From the NCBI RefSeq assembly GCF_004340465.1, contig NZ_SLVV01000002.1, positions 124,001 to 188,000 on the forward strand: a stretch of DNA of 64,000 bases, read 5' to 3'. Made by a program: the position numbers and the translations under genes. The DNA is from Mesobacillus foraminis (lineage in GTDB: Bacteria; Bacillota; Bacilli; Bacillales; Cytobacillaceae). Below the pieces are notes generated by a model, which saw nothing but the letters and a program-made list of their open reading frames with translations, had not been told where the DNA came from and made no database searches. Numbering within the stretch: the stretch's first letter is position 1; each line of letters starts with the position of its first letter. Shown here one piece after another: positions 41,915 to 51,222 of the stretch.

Positions 41915-43303
41915 TTATTTGGTTAATGCTTCAATTATTTTCTCTGATGTTCGTTTCCCACTTTCGATACAGTCCGGGATTCCTACCCCATAGTAAGAGC
42001 TGCCGGCGAGGTAGATTTGAGGGAAGGCAGCAGCAAGCCTATTCTCCATTTCTTTTACACTTTTGGGATGGCTAATTAAATAATTCGGCATTTGATCGGA
42101 CCAGTTTGTAATCTCACTTACAAGAGGACGGGCCTTAATCCCCATGCTCTTTTCAATATCACCTAGCGCTACCTGAAGCAGCTGTTCCTTATTCATCCCT
42201 TTTATCCCGGCAAAGTCGGGGTGGCTGCTTTTATAAAAAAGCCTGACTAGTAAATTGCCGCTTTTTGAGGTATGATCCCATTTGCGGCTTGTCCATGTAC
42301 ACGCATTGCATGACAGCTCCTCTGTGTTGGCTGCAATGAAACCCGTTCCCTCAGCCGGCAAATCACTGTCCGGAACATCAAAACCAATATAGACGGAGAT
42401 GAGTGAGCTATTTTTCAGCTTGCTGAACTCTTTTTTCAATTCACTGTCGACAATTAGCTTTTCCGCAGCACTGTGAGGGATGCTTACAACGATATGATCG
42501 GCTTCGATTATGCGATCGTTTTCGAAGCCTGCCCTATAACGGCCGCCTTTTTTCTCTATATAAAGAGCTTTAGAATTCTTAAGTAACTCAACGTCTTCAA
42601 GATGGCTTTCAAAAGCTTCAACCAATCGGCTTAAACCGGAACGAAAAGATAGAAATTTTCTTTCTCCACCTTTAAATTTATCCTTGTTCGCTTCAAATCC
42701 CTTAATAATACTGCCATACTGCTCTTTATAGCCCAGAAGGTATGGAAGGGTCGAGGCGATGGTTAAATCCCTGAGATGGCCCGAGTAGACTCCTGACAGA
42801 ACAGGAGCAATCTGTTTTTCAACCAATTCTCTGCCGAAACAATGTTCAAGGAATGCCCCAATCGAATCATTGCTCGTGAACTGGCCAATTCCTGAATAAA
42901 AATCCCTTAAAGCCTCGACTTTTCCTTCTGGTGAAACAAGAGTTGTTCTAGCCAGGGATTCAATACTTGCAGGAATTCCAAAAACAGAATCCGCCGGGAT
43001 CGGTTTTAGCTCTCCCTCTGTATAAATAAACGAACGGCCAGTCGCATTGTAGACGACCTCCTTTTCCAGCCCCAGCTCTTTAATAAAAGTCATCGTCTCT
43101 GCCTTGCGGGCAACTATGGAATCTGCCCCGGCTTCCATGATAAAATTCCCTTCTCTGACACTCCTGATTTTTCCGCCAAGCTCACTTGATGCTTCAGCCA
43201 GGATAAGCCTTACATCCGACTTAGTTTCTTTTTTCCATTTATGTAATTCATACATCGCCGACAGGCCTGTAATGCCCCCGCCGATTACAAGAATTGTTCT
43301 CAC
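41915..43303 (-). CDS. hemY: HemY-type coproporphyrinogen/protoporphyrinogen oxidase
   Basis: A 462-aa FAD enzyme that aromatises porphyrinogens in heme synthesis (coproporphyrinogen III oxidase in Firmicutes). It has the N-terminal dinucleotide motif ILVIGGGITGLSAMYEL, GGKIRSVREGNFIMEAGADS, and the C-terminal YLAGSSYYGVGIPDCIESG. The second GTG (43303) has AGAGGTG six bases upstream; the first at 43312 lies inside it. It is not next to hemE or hemH, so it may be a second copy. A 16-codon leader frame ends at its start. Confidence 0.88.
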   Translation of the reverse strand: MRTILVIGGGITGLSAMYELHKWKKETKSDVRLILAEASSELGGKIRSVREGNFIMEAGADSIVARKAETMTFIKELGLEKEVVYNATGRSFIYTEGELKPIPADSVFGIPASIESLARTTLVSPEGKVEALRDFYSGIGQFTSNDSIGAFLEHCFGRELVEKQIAPVLSGVYSGHLRDLTIASTLPYLLGYKEQYGSIIKGFEANKDKFKGGERKFLSFRSGLSRLVEAFESHLEDVELLKNSKALYIEKKGGRYRAGFENDRIIEADHIVVSIPHSAAEKLIVDSELKKEFSKLKNSSLISVYIGFDVPDSDLPAEGTGFIAANTEELSCNACTWTSRKWDHTSKSGNLLVRLFYKSSHPDFAGIKGMNKEQLLQVALGDIEKSMGIKARPLVSEITNWSDQMPNYLISHPKSVKEMENRLAAAFPQIYLAGSSYYGVGIPDCIESGKRTSEKIIEALTK

Positions 43304-43353
43304 TATTGACACCTCTGCATCTTCTCTGAAATTAGACTCTTTAAGTGTATCAC
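43303..43353 (-). CDS. Possible leader peptide overlapping the hemY start
   Basis: A 16-aa frame (MIHLKSLISEKMQRCQ) begins at GTG with AAGGAGG four to five bases upstream. It ends in TAG, which overlaps the hemY GTG by one base (TAGTG). The strong ribosome site and exact stop-start overlap suggest translational coupling. It could also be chance. Confidence 0.3.
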   Translation of the reverse strand: MIHLKSLISEKMQRCQ

Positions 43354-43431
43354 AGATCCTCCTTTTTAATTATGAACATAAAAGGACAAAAATGAATCGA
43401 AGCAGTACAAAGACAAACACAAAAGAGGCGG

Positions 43432-43593
43432 TCAGTCCTCCGCCTCTTCCTGGTAATGCTCGTTTAAGTATGGGTTTTCAGTCGTAGCAAAATTAACAGA
43501 TTGCAGACTGTCCTTCGCTTCCACACCATAGAAACCATTTTCAGGCTCCCTTTTTGCTTCCGTCTGGTTGTTTCTCCGTGCCTGTTTACCCAT
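43432..43593 (-). CDS. Small hydrophilic protein, unrecognised
   Basis: A 53-aa polar protein with a basic N-terminus (MGKQARRNNQTEAKRE) and an acidic C-terminus (EHYQEEAED). The ATG follows a GGGGG site. It contains the aromatic-polar stretch NGFYGVEAKDSLQSVNFAT. It resembles the many small polar proteins of spore formers but matches no family I know. Confidence 0.55.
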   Translation of the reverse strand: MGKQARRNNQTEAKREPENGFYGVEAKDSLQSVNFATTENPYLNEHYQEEAED

Positions 43594-43723
43594 TATCGAA
43601 CCCCCTGCTTTGACTTTAACTAATATCCTTTATTATTTAGTTTTTAAGGCGGAAAGATGTAAATTAAATCAAAATAAAAAGGCCACTAGGTTAAGCAGCC
43701 CTAATCGCCTCTGGCTCTGTATC

Positions 43724-44059
43724 TCAGTTATGCTGGAGCTTAGCGATCGCATATCCTTCAACAACTTCTTTGACTTCCTCCAGCATGCCTTCCGCAAATC
43801 TCTCATCTTCCATTTTAATAACAAATACACTTAGTCTTCCGATATATTCCGTTGTTGCCGAGGCGTCGACTTCATTCACCCTTTCCTGGACCAGGGATAA
43901 CAAATGCTTTTTCTCGTCATCAGACCAAACGCCGACGGTAGGGATGTAGATACTGGCTTCATTTGTTAAATTAACTCCATATAGCCCCATAGGTGTAGTC
44001 AAAACATGAAAATAGCTTTTCCCTTGATGGCACCTTTCTTCGTAAGTGTCCCATCTCAT
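43724..44059 (-). CDS. Conserved-looking hypothetical protein
   Basis: A 111-aa soluble alpha/beta protein (MRWDTYEERCHQGKSYFHV..., EASIYIPTVGVWSDDEKKHLL). There is no signal or membrane segment. AAGGAGGCG precedes the ATG. It stands alone in its direction. I do not recognise the family. Confidence 0.65.
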   Translation of the reverse strand: MRWDTYEERCHQGKSYFHVLTTPMGLYGVNLTNEASIYIPTVGVWSDDEKKHLLSLVQERVNEVDASATTEYIGRLSVFVIKMEDERFAEGMLEEVKEVVEGYAIAKLQHN

Positions 44060-44161
44060 TGGTAACGCCTCCTTGTATATCCTTTCTTCTATCTTAACAT
44101 TTTATCAACTATTCGGAATTGTTAATTTATGTCTTTTTTATAACAAAACTCATATGTGTTA

Positions 44162-44704
44162 TTACAAACTTTCGTTAATGATAGCCAAAATTTGGTGATC
44201 TTCCCATTTCCCATTGATTTTAACATTTTTCCTTGCAATACCTTCTTTCAGAAAACCTGATTTTTCAAGCACCGAAATTGATCCTAAGTTATGTGGCATA
44301 ACGCCAGCTTCTATTCTATGAAGCTTCATTTGATTAAAAGCAAAATTAACTGCTAATTGAACACCTTCCGTCATATAGCCTTTCCCATTATGCTCCTTGT
44401 CCAGGAAATAGCCTATGTAGCAGCTCTGCAAGGCCCCTCTTAAAATTTCTGACAGCATCAGCGTCCCGATTAATTCTTTGGAGTCATGAAGAAAAATGCC
44501 AAATAGATAATATTCATCGAGTTCCTTCCTTTTCCTGGCTATCCTGATTCTTTCCCTTTGGCCTTCAAGGGTATAAAAATCGTCTTTCCTCAATGCTGCA
44601 AAGGTTTGAAAAAATTCCCGATTTCTCAATTCTAAAGCAAGCGCCATCTCTGCATCATGTATTTCAAGCAGTCTTATAAAAATGTTCTTTCCCTTCTGTT
44701 CCAT
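44162..44704 (-). CDS. GNAT acetyltransferase, RimJ/RimL-like
   Basis: A 180-aa GNAT N-acetyltransferase of the ribosomal-protein acetylase branch. The acetyl-CoA loop lies in DKEHNGKGYMTEGVQLAVNFAF (Q/R-x-x-G-x-G/A form), followed by the RimJ-like HRIEAGVMPHNLGSISVLEKSGF. It acetylates an amine or protein N-terminus; the target is unknown. The interval 44705-45233 has no convincing gene. A GTG frame at 45006-45221 (minus) has no ribosome site. Confidence 0.85.
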   Translation of the reverse strand: MEQKGKNIFIRLLEIHDAEMALALELRNREFFQTFAALRKDDFYTLEGQRERIRIARKRKELDEYYLFGIFLHDSKELIGTLMLSEILRGALQSCYIGYFLDKEHNGKGYMTEGVQLAVNFAFNQMKLHRIEAGVMPHNLGSISVLEKSGFLKEGIARKNVKINGKWEDHQILAIINESL

Positions 44705-45233
44705 AGTGTATATGCTCCTCCCTCATTCCCCGGCCTCTAAAGGTTTCTTTTTTATTCATATTTTATTATATTTATGGACTCCTAATCTGAATGGAAAAGG
44801 CCCTATGCTTTGTACAAACTGTTTCGCTATCCATGCGAGAATTAACCCTGCCATTCAGACATATTTAACCAATATTTTCAGCTATCGAACCAACCCCAGG
44901 TTTTCTGACAAGTCAGATGTTAAATAAGGAAAATGGTTCCCTTGTAAATTTTACCACAATATGGAATATGAAACGATGCTTTAAGCTCGCAACAATCCAT
45001 CCCCTTTACTCAATAGGCTGGTGCTGAAAACTTGGCCTCTGTTCTAGGTCCGGCCCAATTGGAATACATAAAGAATTGGCATCGACGAAATATCTACTTA
45101 AACACTCCCACTCCCACAACCTATTTTCATCAAAATCTCCATCCCTATCACATAAGTCGCTTCGCAGCCTGCGGATGTTTATGTCCTTTCGGATGACTGT
45201 CCGGGAAAAGTGACTTAGCACGAATTTTTAGAA

Positions 45234-45265
45234 TAAAAAAATGAACCTGGGGATCAGCCAGGTTC
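45234..45265 (-). terminator. Terminator after tctC
   Basis: On the minus strand GAACCTGG/CCAGGTTC is followed by ATTTTTTTA, 28 bp past the tctC stop. Confidence 0.82.
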
Positions 45266-45292
45266 CAGGACATTTACTGTAGCCTTTGCGCC

Positions 45293-46309
45293 TTATTTTC
45301 GTATCCCGGCTTTTTCCGCCAATTTTGTGTATCTCTCCGTTTCCTTTTGCACTTCATCAGCGAAATCACCTGAGTTAAGATAGGCGGGTTCCAGCTTTAT
45401 TTTTTCAATTTGCTCTATGAACCCTCGGTCATTTTCCATTTTAGCAACCGCTTCATCCCACTTTTCGACAATCGCTTTCGGTGTCCCCGCAGGAAATGAC
45501 AATCCCGTCCACCATTTCACTGTAAGGCCTTTGATGCCTTGTTCTTCGACCGTAGGAACATCGGGCAGGAGAGAACTGCGCTCCGGAGATTGAACACCGA
45601 GGATTTTTAATTTTCCTGCCTCCAGAAGCGGGTAAAGCTCTCCAACCGTATGGACAGCCAGATTTACATGGCCGCCTGCAACCTTTGCCGCTGAATCGCT
45701 GGCTCCTTCAGAAGAAACCATACGCGTTTTTTTATAATCCACTCCTGCAGCATCAAGCCATTCAGCGACTCCAAATGCAGAAAAACCAGCGGGGCCCACA
45801 CTTGCCCAGGTAAGTTTATCCGGATTAGCTTTTACCCACTCAGTTAATTCTTTAAAATCATTCCACTCTGCATCAGCCTTCACAGCATAGGCCAGCGAAC
45901 CCTCAGCAACTCTGGATACAAGAATATGGTCTTTCATCGTTAATGTAGGATTCGAGTTTCCTGCTTCATACATTGTAGTGGATGAATTATTATTAACCAG
46001 GACAGTGTATCCGTCCGCTCTGGATTCTTTGAGTGCATACTGGGCTCCGATAATCCCCCCGCCTCCCGTTTTATTGGTTACGACAATAGGCTGATTCCAC
46101 TCTTTGCTTAAGTAATCTGCCACCGCCCTTGCGGCCAAATCTACTCCCCCACCAGCAGCAAATGGAACAACCAGCTCAATTTGTCTCGCAGGATAAACCT
46201 TTGCTTCATCTTTATTGTCTCCATCAGAATCAGAGTTATTTGAGCACCCAGCTAATGTAAGAACCACGAGCAATAAGGCCGCTGCAATTCCACGAATATA
46301 CGTTTTCAT
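45293..46309 (-). CDS. tctC: Tripartite tricarboxylate transporter substrate-binding protein
   Basis: A 338-aa extracytoplasmic binding lipoprotein of the Bug/TctC family. The lipobox LTLAGC places the acylated Cys near 22. Family markers are YPARQIELVVPFAAGGGVDLAARAVA, NKTGGGGIIGAQ and VPTVEEQGIKGL. It binds a carboxylate (citrate or another organic acid) for TctAB. GGGAGGTGG precedes the ATG. It is last in tctB-tctA-tctC. Confidence 0.88.
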   Translation of the reverse strand: MKTYIRGIAAALLLVVLTLAGCSNNSDSDGDNKDEAKVYPARQIELVVPFAAGGGVDLAARAVADYLSKEWNQPIVVTNKTGGGGIIGAQYALKESRADGYTVLVNNNSSTTMYEAGNSNPTLTMKDHILVSRVAEGSLAYAVKADAEWNDFKELTEWVKANPDKLTWASVGPAGFSAFGVAEWLDAAGVDYKKTRMVSSEGASDSAAKVAGGHVNLAVHTVGELYPLLEAGKLKILGVQSPERSSLLPDVPTVEEQGIKGLTVKWWTGLSFPAGTPKAIVEKWDEAVAKMENDRGFIEQIEKIKLEPAYLNSGDFADEVQKETERYTKLAEKAGIRK

Positions 46310-46328
46310 AAAAAGCCACCTCCCATTT

Positions 46329-47846
46329 TTATGAAAATTCCATGTGGTCTCCTGTTTCCTGTACGATCCTTTTCCTGGTTCTTTTCATTAAAAAGAGGGA
46401 AATGGACAGCAGGACAACAGCTAAAACTAAAAGAGTCAAAGAGATTGGCCGTTCTAAAAAGATCATTACATTCCCGGATGATATTTCTAAGGATTGGATA
46501 AATGAGCTTTCCATTTTTGGCCCTAATACCAGGCATAAAATAAAAGGGATAATAGGCCAATGGAACTTATGGAATAAATAACCAAGTGTCCCAAAAAGAA
46601 TGGCGACAATCACATCAAACATTGAATTCCTGACCGAGTAGGCCCCTAAAATGCTGATCATCAGGATGATCGGGCCAAGAATTCCAAACGGCACCTCGGT
46701 TAGCTTTGCCCACAATCCAACCAAAGGTAAATTCAAGATCAATAAAATAATGTTCCCGACAAACATGCTGGCAATGACTGTCCAGACCATTTGGCTGTTT
46801 TGTTCAAACAGAACGGGTCCTGGTGTCAGGCCATAGATCATCAGTGCAGCCAATAAAACGGCCAATGGAGGCGAAGATGGCAGCCCGAGTGACAATAAGG
46901 GAATAAAGCCACCCGAGCTGGTCGCATTGTTTGCAGATTCAGGACCGGCAACACCCTCGATCGCCCCCTTTCCAAACCTTTCCGGCCGCTTCGATACCTT
47001 CCTTTCCAGGTCATAAGAAAGAAAAGAAGTGATGGTAGCTGATATCCCGGGCAGAATTCCGAGAAAAAACCCAAGAATGCTCCCTCTTAAAATCGGAAAT
47101 GCACATTGCCTTAAATCAGCTCTCGTGGGATAAATACTCTTAATTTCCTCCTGCTTAATGGTTGTGCGGTTCTCTTCCAGGCCTTTCAGTACTTCAGAGA
47201 TGGCAAAAAGGCCAATAATGATACTGATCATTTCAAATCCGCCTGCCAGAGCGCTCCAGCCAAAATCAAATCTGGGAATCCCCGTAGAAACTCCTATACC
47301 GACGAGTGAAACCAAGAAACCCAGTACCCCCATCAGCATGGATTTTACAAAGGAAAATCCAGTCAGATTAAACAGGACCAGAAAGGCAATAAGCATTAAG
47401 ATAAAATATTCGGGGGGACCAAATTTTAATGCCTGGTCTGCCAGCAGTGGAGCAAATACTACAAGACCGATGAGCCCGATTATTCCGGCTATAAATGATC
47501 CGATTGCTGCAATGCCCAGTGCTGCCCCTCCCCTTCCTTGCCTTGCTAGTGGATAGCCGTCCAGTGTTGTCGGCACAGATGAGGATTCCCCAGGAATGTT
47601 CATTAAAATTGCTGTCGTGGAACCCCCATACATGGCACCATAATAAATTCCTGCCAGCATGATGATTCCCTGAGTTGGTTCAAGGACAGCGGTGAGCGGC
47701 AAAAGGATCGCAATAGCGGATGTGGGGCCTAGGCCAGGTAGAACTCCCACCATGGTCCCCAGCAAAGAACCGATGAGCACAATCATTAAATTATTTGGGG
47801 TTAAAACTTCCGTAAGACCATTGAATAGATAAACGACTGTGTCCAT
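46329..47846 (-). CDS. tctA: Tripartite tricarboxylate transporter large permease
   Basis: A 505-aa, ~12-helix TctA-family permease. Both conserved repeats are visible: GVLPGLGPTSAIAILLPLT near residue 36 and GILPGISATITSFLSYDLE in the second half, with GGSTTAILMNIPGE between. It works with TctB and TctC to import carboxylates using an ion gradient. It lies 18 bp after tctB and 19 bp before tctC. Confidence 0.92.
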   Translation of the reverse strand: MDTVVYLFNGLTEVLTPNNLMIVLIGSLLGTMVGVLPGLGPTSAIAILLPLTAVLEPTQGIIMLAGIYYGAMYGGSTTAILMNIPGESSSVPTTLDGYPLARQGRGGAALGIAAIGSFIAGIIGLIGLVVFAPLLADQALKFGPPEYFILMLIAFLVLFNLTGFSFVKSMLMGVLGFLVSLVGIGVSTGIPRFDFGWSALAGGFEMISIIIGLFAISEVLKGLEENRTTIKQEEIKSIYPTRADLRQCAFPILRGSILGFFLGILPGISATITSFLSYDLERKVSKRPERFGKGAIEGVAGPESANNATSSGGFIPLLSLGLPSSPPLAVLLAALMIYGLTPGPVLFEQNSQMVWTVIASMFVGNIILLILNLPLVGLWAKLTEVPFGILGPIILMISILGAYSVRNSMFDVIVAILFGTLGYLFHKFHWPIIPFILCLVLGPKMESSFIQSLEISSGNVMIFLERPISLTLLVLAVVLLSISLFLMKRTRKRIVQETGDHMEFS

Positions 47847-47864
47847 TAAAAGCTTTCCCCCTCT

Positions 47865-48326
47865 CTAAAAAAATAAAGAACCGCCCGGGAATGGTGTTTT
47901 TAGCAAAACAATAAATAACCCATACAGAACAGCGGTCAGGGTGGCAGAAAAGAAGAGAGAAATTATCCATCGATAGCTCCCAAGAAGGCGGAACAAACAG
48001 GTAAAAGCTGCCAAGGTGCTGAGAAAATACCCCAATATACCAATCAGAAAGCAATAGATTAGGAGAATCATAATCGAAAGTAACATTTTAAGTCTTATTT
48101 TACCTTTTGGCATGGAAGCCTCTCCAAATCCTTTGCTTTTTTTAAATAGAAGAATGATACCTCCAATACAAAGAAGTACCCCCAGAATTCCCGGAAAGGT
48201 ATGATCCCCAGTCAGGAGGCCCACACCGTATGGATAAAGCCTAAGTGCCTCAATAAGGGATACAGCACCAATTATAGTGCAGACCGCCCCTCCAATTTTA
48301 TCGGGAGAAAAGCGTGTTAGTGTCAT
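47865..48326 (-). CDS. tctB: Tripartite tricarboxylate transporter small permease
   Basis: A 153-aa TctB-type subunit with four hydrophobic helices and low sequence conservation. The assignment rests on the four-helix layout and on its place directly ahead of tctA. The 48327-48453 interval is promoter-like. No tctDE two-component system is nearby. Confidence 0.82.
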   Translation of the reverse strand: MTLTRFSPDKIGGAVCTIIGAVSLIEALRLYPYGVGLLTGDHTFPGILGVLLCIGGIILLFKKSKGFGEASMPKGKIRLKMLLSIMILLIYCFLIGILGYFLSTLAAFTCLFRLLGSYRWIISLFFSATLTAVLYGLFIVLLKTPFPGGSLFF

Positions 48327-48453
48327 ATTCTCCCCCCTTTCGGTTCCAGATGTAAGTCGAGTCCTATCTTGTCTTGTCTTTTCTAAACTAACGTCATCCT
48401 TTTACTCGGACTGAAGGAGCTATCTTGAATACATATGGCGAACGTCACCGTAA

Positions 48454-48675
48454 TCAATCAAAAAGGTTAATAGGTTCTTTCATGTGCATATTGATTCGTT
48501 CAATCATTGCCTTAGGCTTCCAGTGGCTCCCCATATTTAACAATATGCAGCGAACAACAATGACATCCCGATTTATCGTCCGAAAGGGTTGTTCTAGTTT
48601 TTGGATGAAGACAATGTAAAGGAAAATCCTACAATATCCCTGAAATTTCTTTACCTTCCGTAACTGAATCGACAT
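48454..48675 (-). CDS. Doubtful small hypothetical protein
   Basis: A 73-aa basic frame (MSIQLRKVKKFQGYCRIFLY...). The ATG at 48675 follows GGAGGTTTC, a good ribosome site. The rest looks of doubtful coding quality. It lies divergent to glpQ with its start 72 bp from the glpQ start. It may be a remnant; the family is unrecognised. Confidence 0.35.
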   Translation of the reverse strand: MSIQLRKVKKFQGYCRIFLYIVFIQKLEQPFRTINRDVIVVRCILLNMGSHWKPKAMIERINMHMKEPINLFD

Positions 48676-48747
48676 GAAACCTCCATATTCTCTCAATATT
48701 CCTTTTCTATACTCATAATGAATCTAATCGAAAGAGGAGCTGATCGT

Positions 48748-49581
48748 ATGAATAAGAGAAGTATTTTAGGGGCCGGCTTTGCCTTATCCTTATTATTTAG
48801 TCCGTTTCATGAAGCGCTGGCAGCTGATTCGGCCACAACCGGTGACCTGCGGAAAATTGATAATGTGGCCCATCGTGGAGCGACTGGATATGCACCGGAA
48901 AACACCCTTGCAGCATTTGATAAGGGAGTAGAAATGAAGTCTGATTATATTGAAATTGATGTACAGCGGAGCAAAGACGGTGAATTGGTCGTTATCCATG
49001 ATACGACCGTAGACAGGACTACAGATGGAACAGGTTACATAAAGGATTTAACCTTTGAACAGCTCAGGCAGCTGGATGCAGGAAGCTGGAAAGGGGAACA
49101 ATTTACCGGCGAGAAAATTCCTTCATTTAGTGAAATTTTGGATCGCTATCGCGGCAAAACTGGTATTTTAATAGAATTAAAAGCACCTGAGCTCTATCCA
49201 GGAATCGAGGAACAAGTAGCACAGGAATTAACTCAACGAAATCTCGATCGTCCAAACAATGAAAAGATTATTATTCAATCTTTCAACTTCGAATCCATGA
49301 AAAAAATGAATACCCTGCTTCCTAACGTCCCAATTGGGGTCTTAACCTCTTCAAAGGCTCATACTGCCCCAGAAGCCCTAAAAGAATTTTCTGCTTATGC
49401 TGATTACTTTAATCCAAGTTATGGAATTGTTACAAAAGAACTAGTTGCAGAAGTACACGGGCTAGGGATGAAAATCTCTTCCTGGACTGTCCGAAGTCAG
49501 GAAGCAGCAGACTTTCTGATTGAGATGGGTGTAGATGCCATTATTACAGACTACCCGGATTATGTTGATCCTAGAAATTAA
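48748..49581 (+). CDS. glpQ: Glycerophosphodiester phosphodiesterase
   Basis: A 277-aa secreted GlpQ-type phosphodiesterase that releases sn-glycerol-3-phosphate from glycerophosphodiesters or teichoic acids. The signal peptide ends near AHEALAA (about residue 26). The catalytic HRGATGYAPENT and metal-binding EIDVQRSKDGELVVIHD motifs are intact, and ELKAPELYP supplies the third acidic ligand. The ATG at 48748 follows AGAGGAGC. Confidence 0.9.
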   Translation: MNKRSILGAGFALSLLFSPFHEALAADSATTGDLRKIDNVAHRGATGYAPENTLAAFDKGVEMKSDYIEIDVQRSKDGELVVIHDTTVDRTTDGTGYIKDLTFEQLRQLDAGSWKGEQFTGEKIPSFSEILDRYRGKTGILIELKAPELYPGIEEQVAQELTQRNLDRPNNEKIIIQSFNFESMKKMNTLLPNVPIGVLTSSKAHTAPEALKEFSAYADYFNPSYGIVTKELVAEVHGLGMKISSWTVRSQEAADFLIEMGVDAIITDYPDYVDPRN

Positions 49582-49599
49582 ACGAATTTGTCAGGAAGA

Positions 49600-49629
49600 G
49601 ATGCACCCTGGTACCAGGGTGCATCTATT
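49600..49629 (+). terminator. Terminator after glpQ
   Basis: A perfect 11-bp stem, GATGCACCCTG/CAGGGTGCATC, around GTAC, followed by a short T-rich stretch. Confidence 0.78.
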
Positions 49630-49671
49630 TATCAAGCGAGGCATTATTCCATATCAATCAACATAACGGAA

Positions 49672-50208
49672 TTAGTAAAAAAGACGGTTTATCTCTTCTT
49701 TTAATTCATCCAGGAGCGGAAAGCGGGAAATGTGCCCAAGACTCTCGGCAATGCTTCGATAGTACCATTCCTGCTGTACTTTGCCTCGATTAAACCTTTG
49801 CCAAACTTTGTCACCTTCCTGGTTAAAATCAGCAATGATTGACTTAATGTTATGAAGCTTATCGGCACATGCCACTGCTCTTATATCTTCAGAGGCCCCT
49901 TTTAAAAATTCGATGCTATGCTCTTTCCTCGTTTCCCAGGGCAGGGATTTAACCGGTTCCGAACATCCTTCTACAATGGAAGCAATCTTTAAACCAAACA
50001 CATTTTTAAGCTGGGCTAATGTCAGCTCCGTGTCCTCAACACTATCGTGCAATATCCCTGCTGCGATGATGTCATCCTCATATCCTGCCTTCATCAGGAT
50101 CATCCCTACGGCTACAGGGTGAGTAATGTACGGTATTCGGCTTTGTTTTCTATATTGGCCTTCGTGAGCCTTGGCGGCCATATGCAAGGCCTTTTCAATG
50201 ATTTCCAA
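49672..50208 (-). CDS. HD-domain hydrolase, MESH1/RelA-SpoT hydrolase-like
   Basis: A 178-aa single-domain HD phosphohydrolase related to the hydrolase half of Rel/SpoT. The metal-binding set is present: His30 (ITHPVAV), His54-Asp55 and Glu58-Asp59 (GILHDSVEDTE), and Asp near 117 (ACADKLHNIKS). The length matches small alarmone hydrolases (MESH1-like). It may degrade (p)ppGpp, but other pyrophosphates are possible. It has no synthetase domain and is monocistronic. Confidence 0.75.
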   Translation of the reverse strand: MEIIEKALHMAAKAHEGQYRKQSRIPYITHPVAVGMILMKAGYEDDIIAAGILHDSVEDTELTLAQLKNVFGLKIASIVEGCSEPVKSLPWETRKEHSIEFLKGASEDIRAVACADKLHNIKSIIADFNQEGDKVWQRFNRGKVQQEWYYRSIAESLGHISRFPLLDELKEEINRLFY

Positions 50209-50415
50209 ACATTAAACCTCCGATTTAAGATAAAAGATTCCGTTGTTTGTGTAACATTTATTTACTTAGAAAGAGCGCTTCCCGTCTCCTTGCCTAGTTT
50301 GTTTTAACCAAAATTGATCACTGACCTGTCTGTGCCCCGTTTTTATCCTTCCTGAAGGTATAATCCGGTTATACATGGAACATCTTATTACTAAAACACA
50401 TTAGGAGGATGGCCA

Positions 50416-50562
50416 GTGAAAAATGAAGATAAAAACACGTCAGAAGGGTTAAATCAAATTTTCGAGATGATCAATGCCAAGGGAGATGAAGGGGAGCTGC
50501 GAAATATTGTCCAGCAGCCAGGTGCCCAACGCAATGATGAAGCGAAGGAAAAAACGGAGTAG
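50416..50562 (+). CDS. Small acidic protein, unrecognised
   Basis: A 48-aa charged protein (MKNEDKNTSEGLNQIFEMINAK...). It starts at GTG with AGGAGGAT eight bases upstream. It contains one short amphipathic helix and a polar tail. The strong ribosome site supports expression. The family is unrecognised. Confidence 0.55.
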   Translation: MKNEDKNTSEGLNQIFEMINAKGDEGELRNIVQQPGAQRNDEAKEKTE

Positions 50563-50629
50563 ATAAACTTTACCTGACAGAGCTCCCTTTCTTACTTAAA
50601 CGATCGGCACTGCAATATGCCGCATCAGA

Positions 50630-51064
50630 CTACTTGGAATTAAATAAATAGATGGATGCAAACATTAAGGCCAGCGCAGCCAGTTTCCTCCCATCAAGAG
50701 GGTGCCTTTCTCCACCGAACAGTCCAAAATGGTCAATGATGGCGCCCATGAGCAGCTGGCCGGCCATCACCGCTATCAACGTGGACGCCACGCCTATAGT
50801 TGGCGAAGCCAGAACCATAATATACACATAAACAACTCCGAGCAGCCCGCCAATCAATTGCCATTTCGGAACTTCTGAAACGGCCAGCATATTCCCTTTT
50901 CCGAAGAATACGACCAGAAAGAACAAAGCGGCCGTCCCTATCAGAAAAGAAATAAAAGATGCCTCTATTGTTCCCACTCTTTTCCCCAAACCACCGTTCA
51001 CAACTGCCTGAATGCCCAGTGCTAAGCCTCCTGCAATTGCCATCAATGAATAGATCAGCTTCAC
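50630..51064 (-). CDS. DMT-superfamily membrane protein YdcZ (DUF606)
   Basis: A 144-aa, five-helix YdcZ-type half-size DMT transporter. The opening motif is LALGIQAVVNGGLGKRVGTIEASFISFLIG, and GVASTLIAVMAGQLLMGAIIDHFGLFG ends with the typical DHFGLFG. Such proteins usually work in pairs; no partner is adjacent. The substrate is unknown. Confidence 0.83.
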   Translation of the reverse strand: MKLIYSLMAIAGGLALGIQAVVNGGLGKRVGTIEASFISFLIGTAALFFLVVFFGKGNMLAVSEVPKWQLIGGLLGVVYVYIMVLASPTIGVASTLIAVMAGQLLMGAIIDHFGLFGGERHPLDGRKLAALALMFASIYLFNSK

Positions 51065-51176
51065 AGGGCCACCTCCATTTCATAATCAAGGACATATTAC
51101 CATATCTAAACTATCTTCCCAAACAAGACACTGCAAAAAAGTGATTAAATAATTGACAAGACCAAAGAAGATTCAT

Positions 51177-51198
51177 TAAGTTGTTAATGCTCAACTTA
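51177..51198 (+). promoter_or_regulatory. Inverted repeat in the cidR leader
   Basis: The perfect repeat TAAGTTG-N8-CAACTTA is followed by TTTTTTTA just before the ribosome site of the LysR gene. A likely TTGACA -35 lies at about 51154. The repeat may be an autoregulatory site or a weak attenuator hairpin. Confidence 0.4.
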
Positions 51199-51222
51199 TT
51201 TTTTACATAGGAGATGTTCCTT

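Noticed and set aside
45006-45221. 71-codon minus-strand frame between GNAT and tctC
   Set aside because: GTG without ribosome site, no recognisable motif; chance or remnant cannot be separated.
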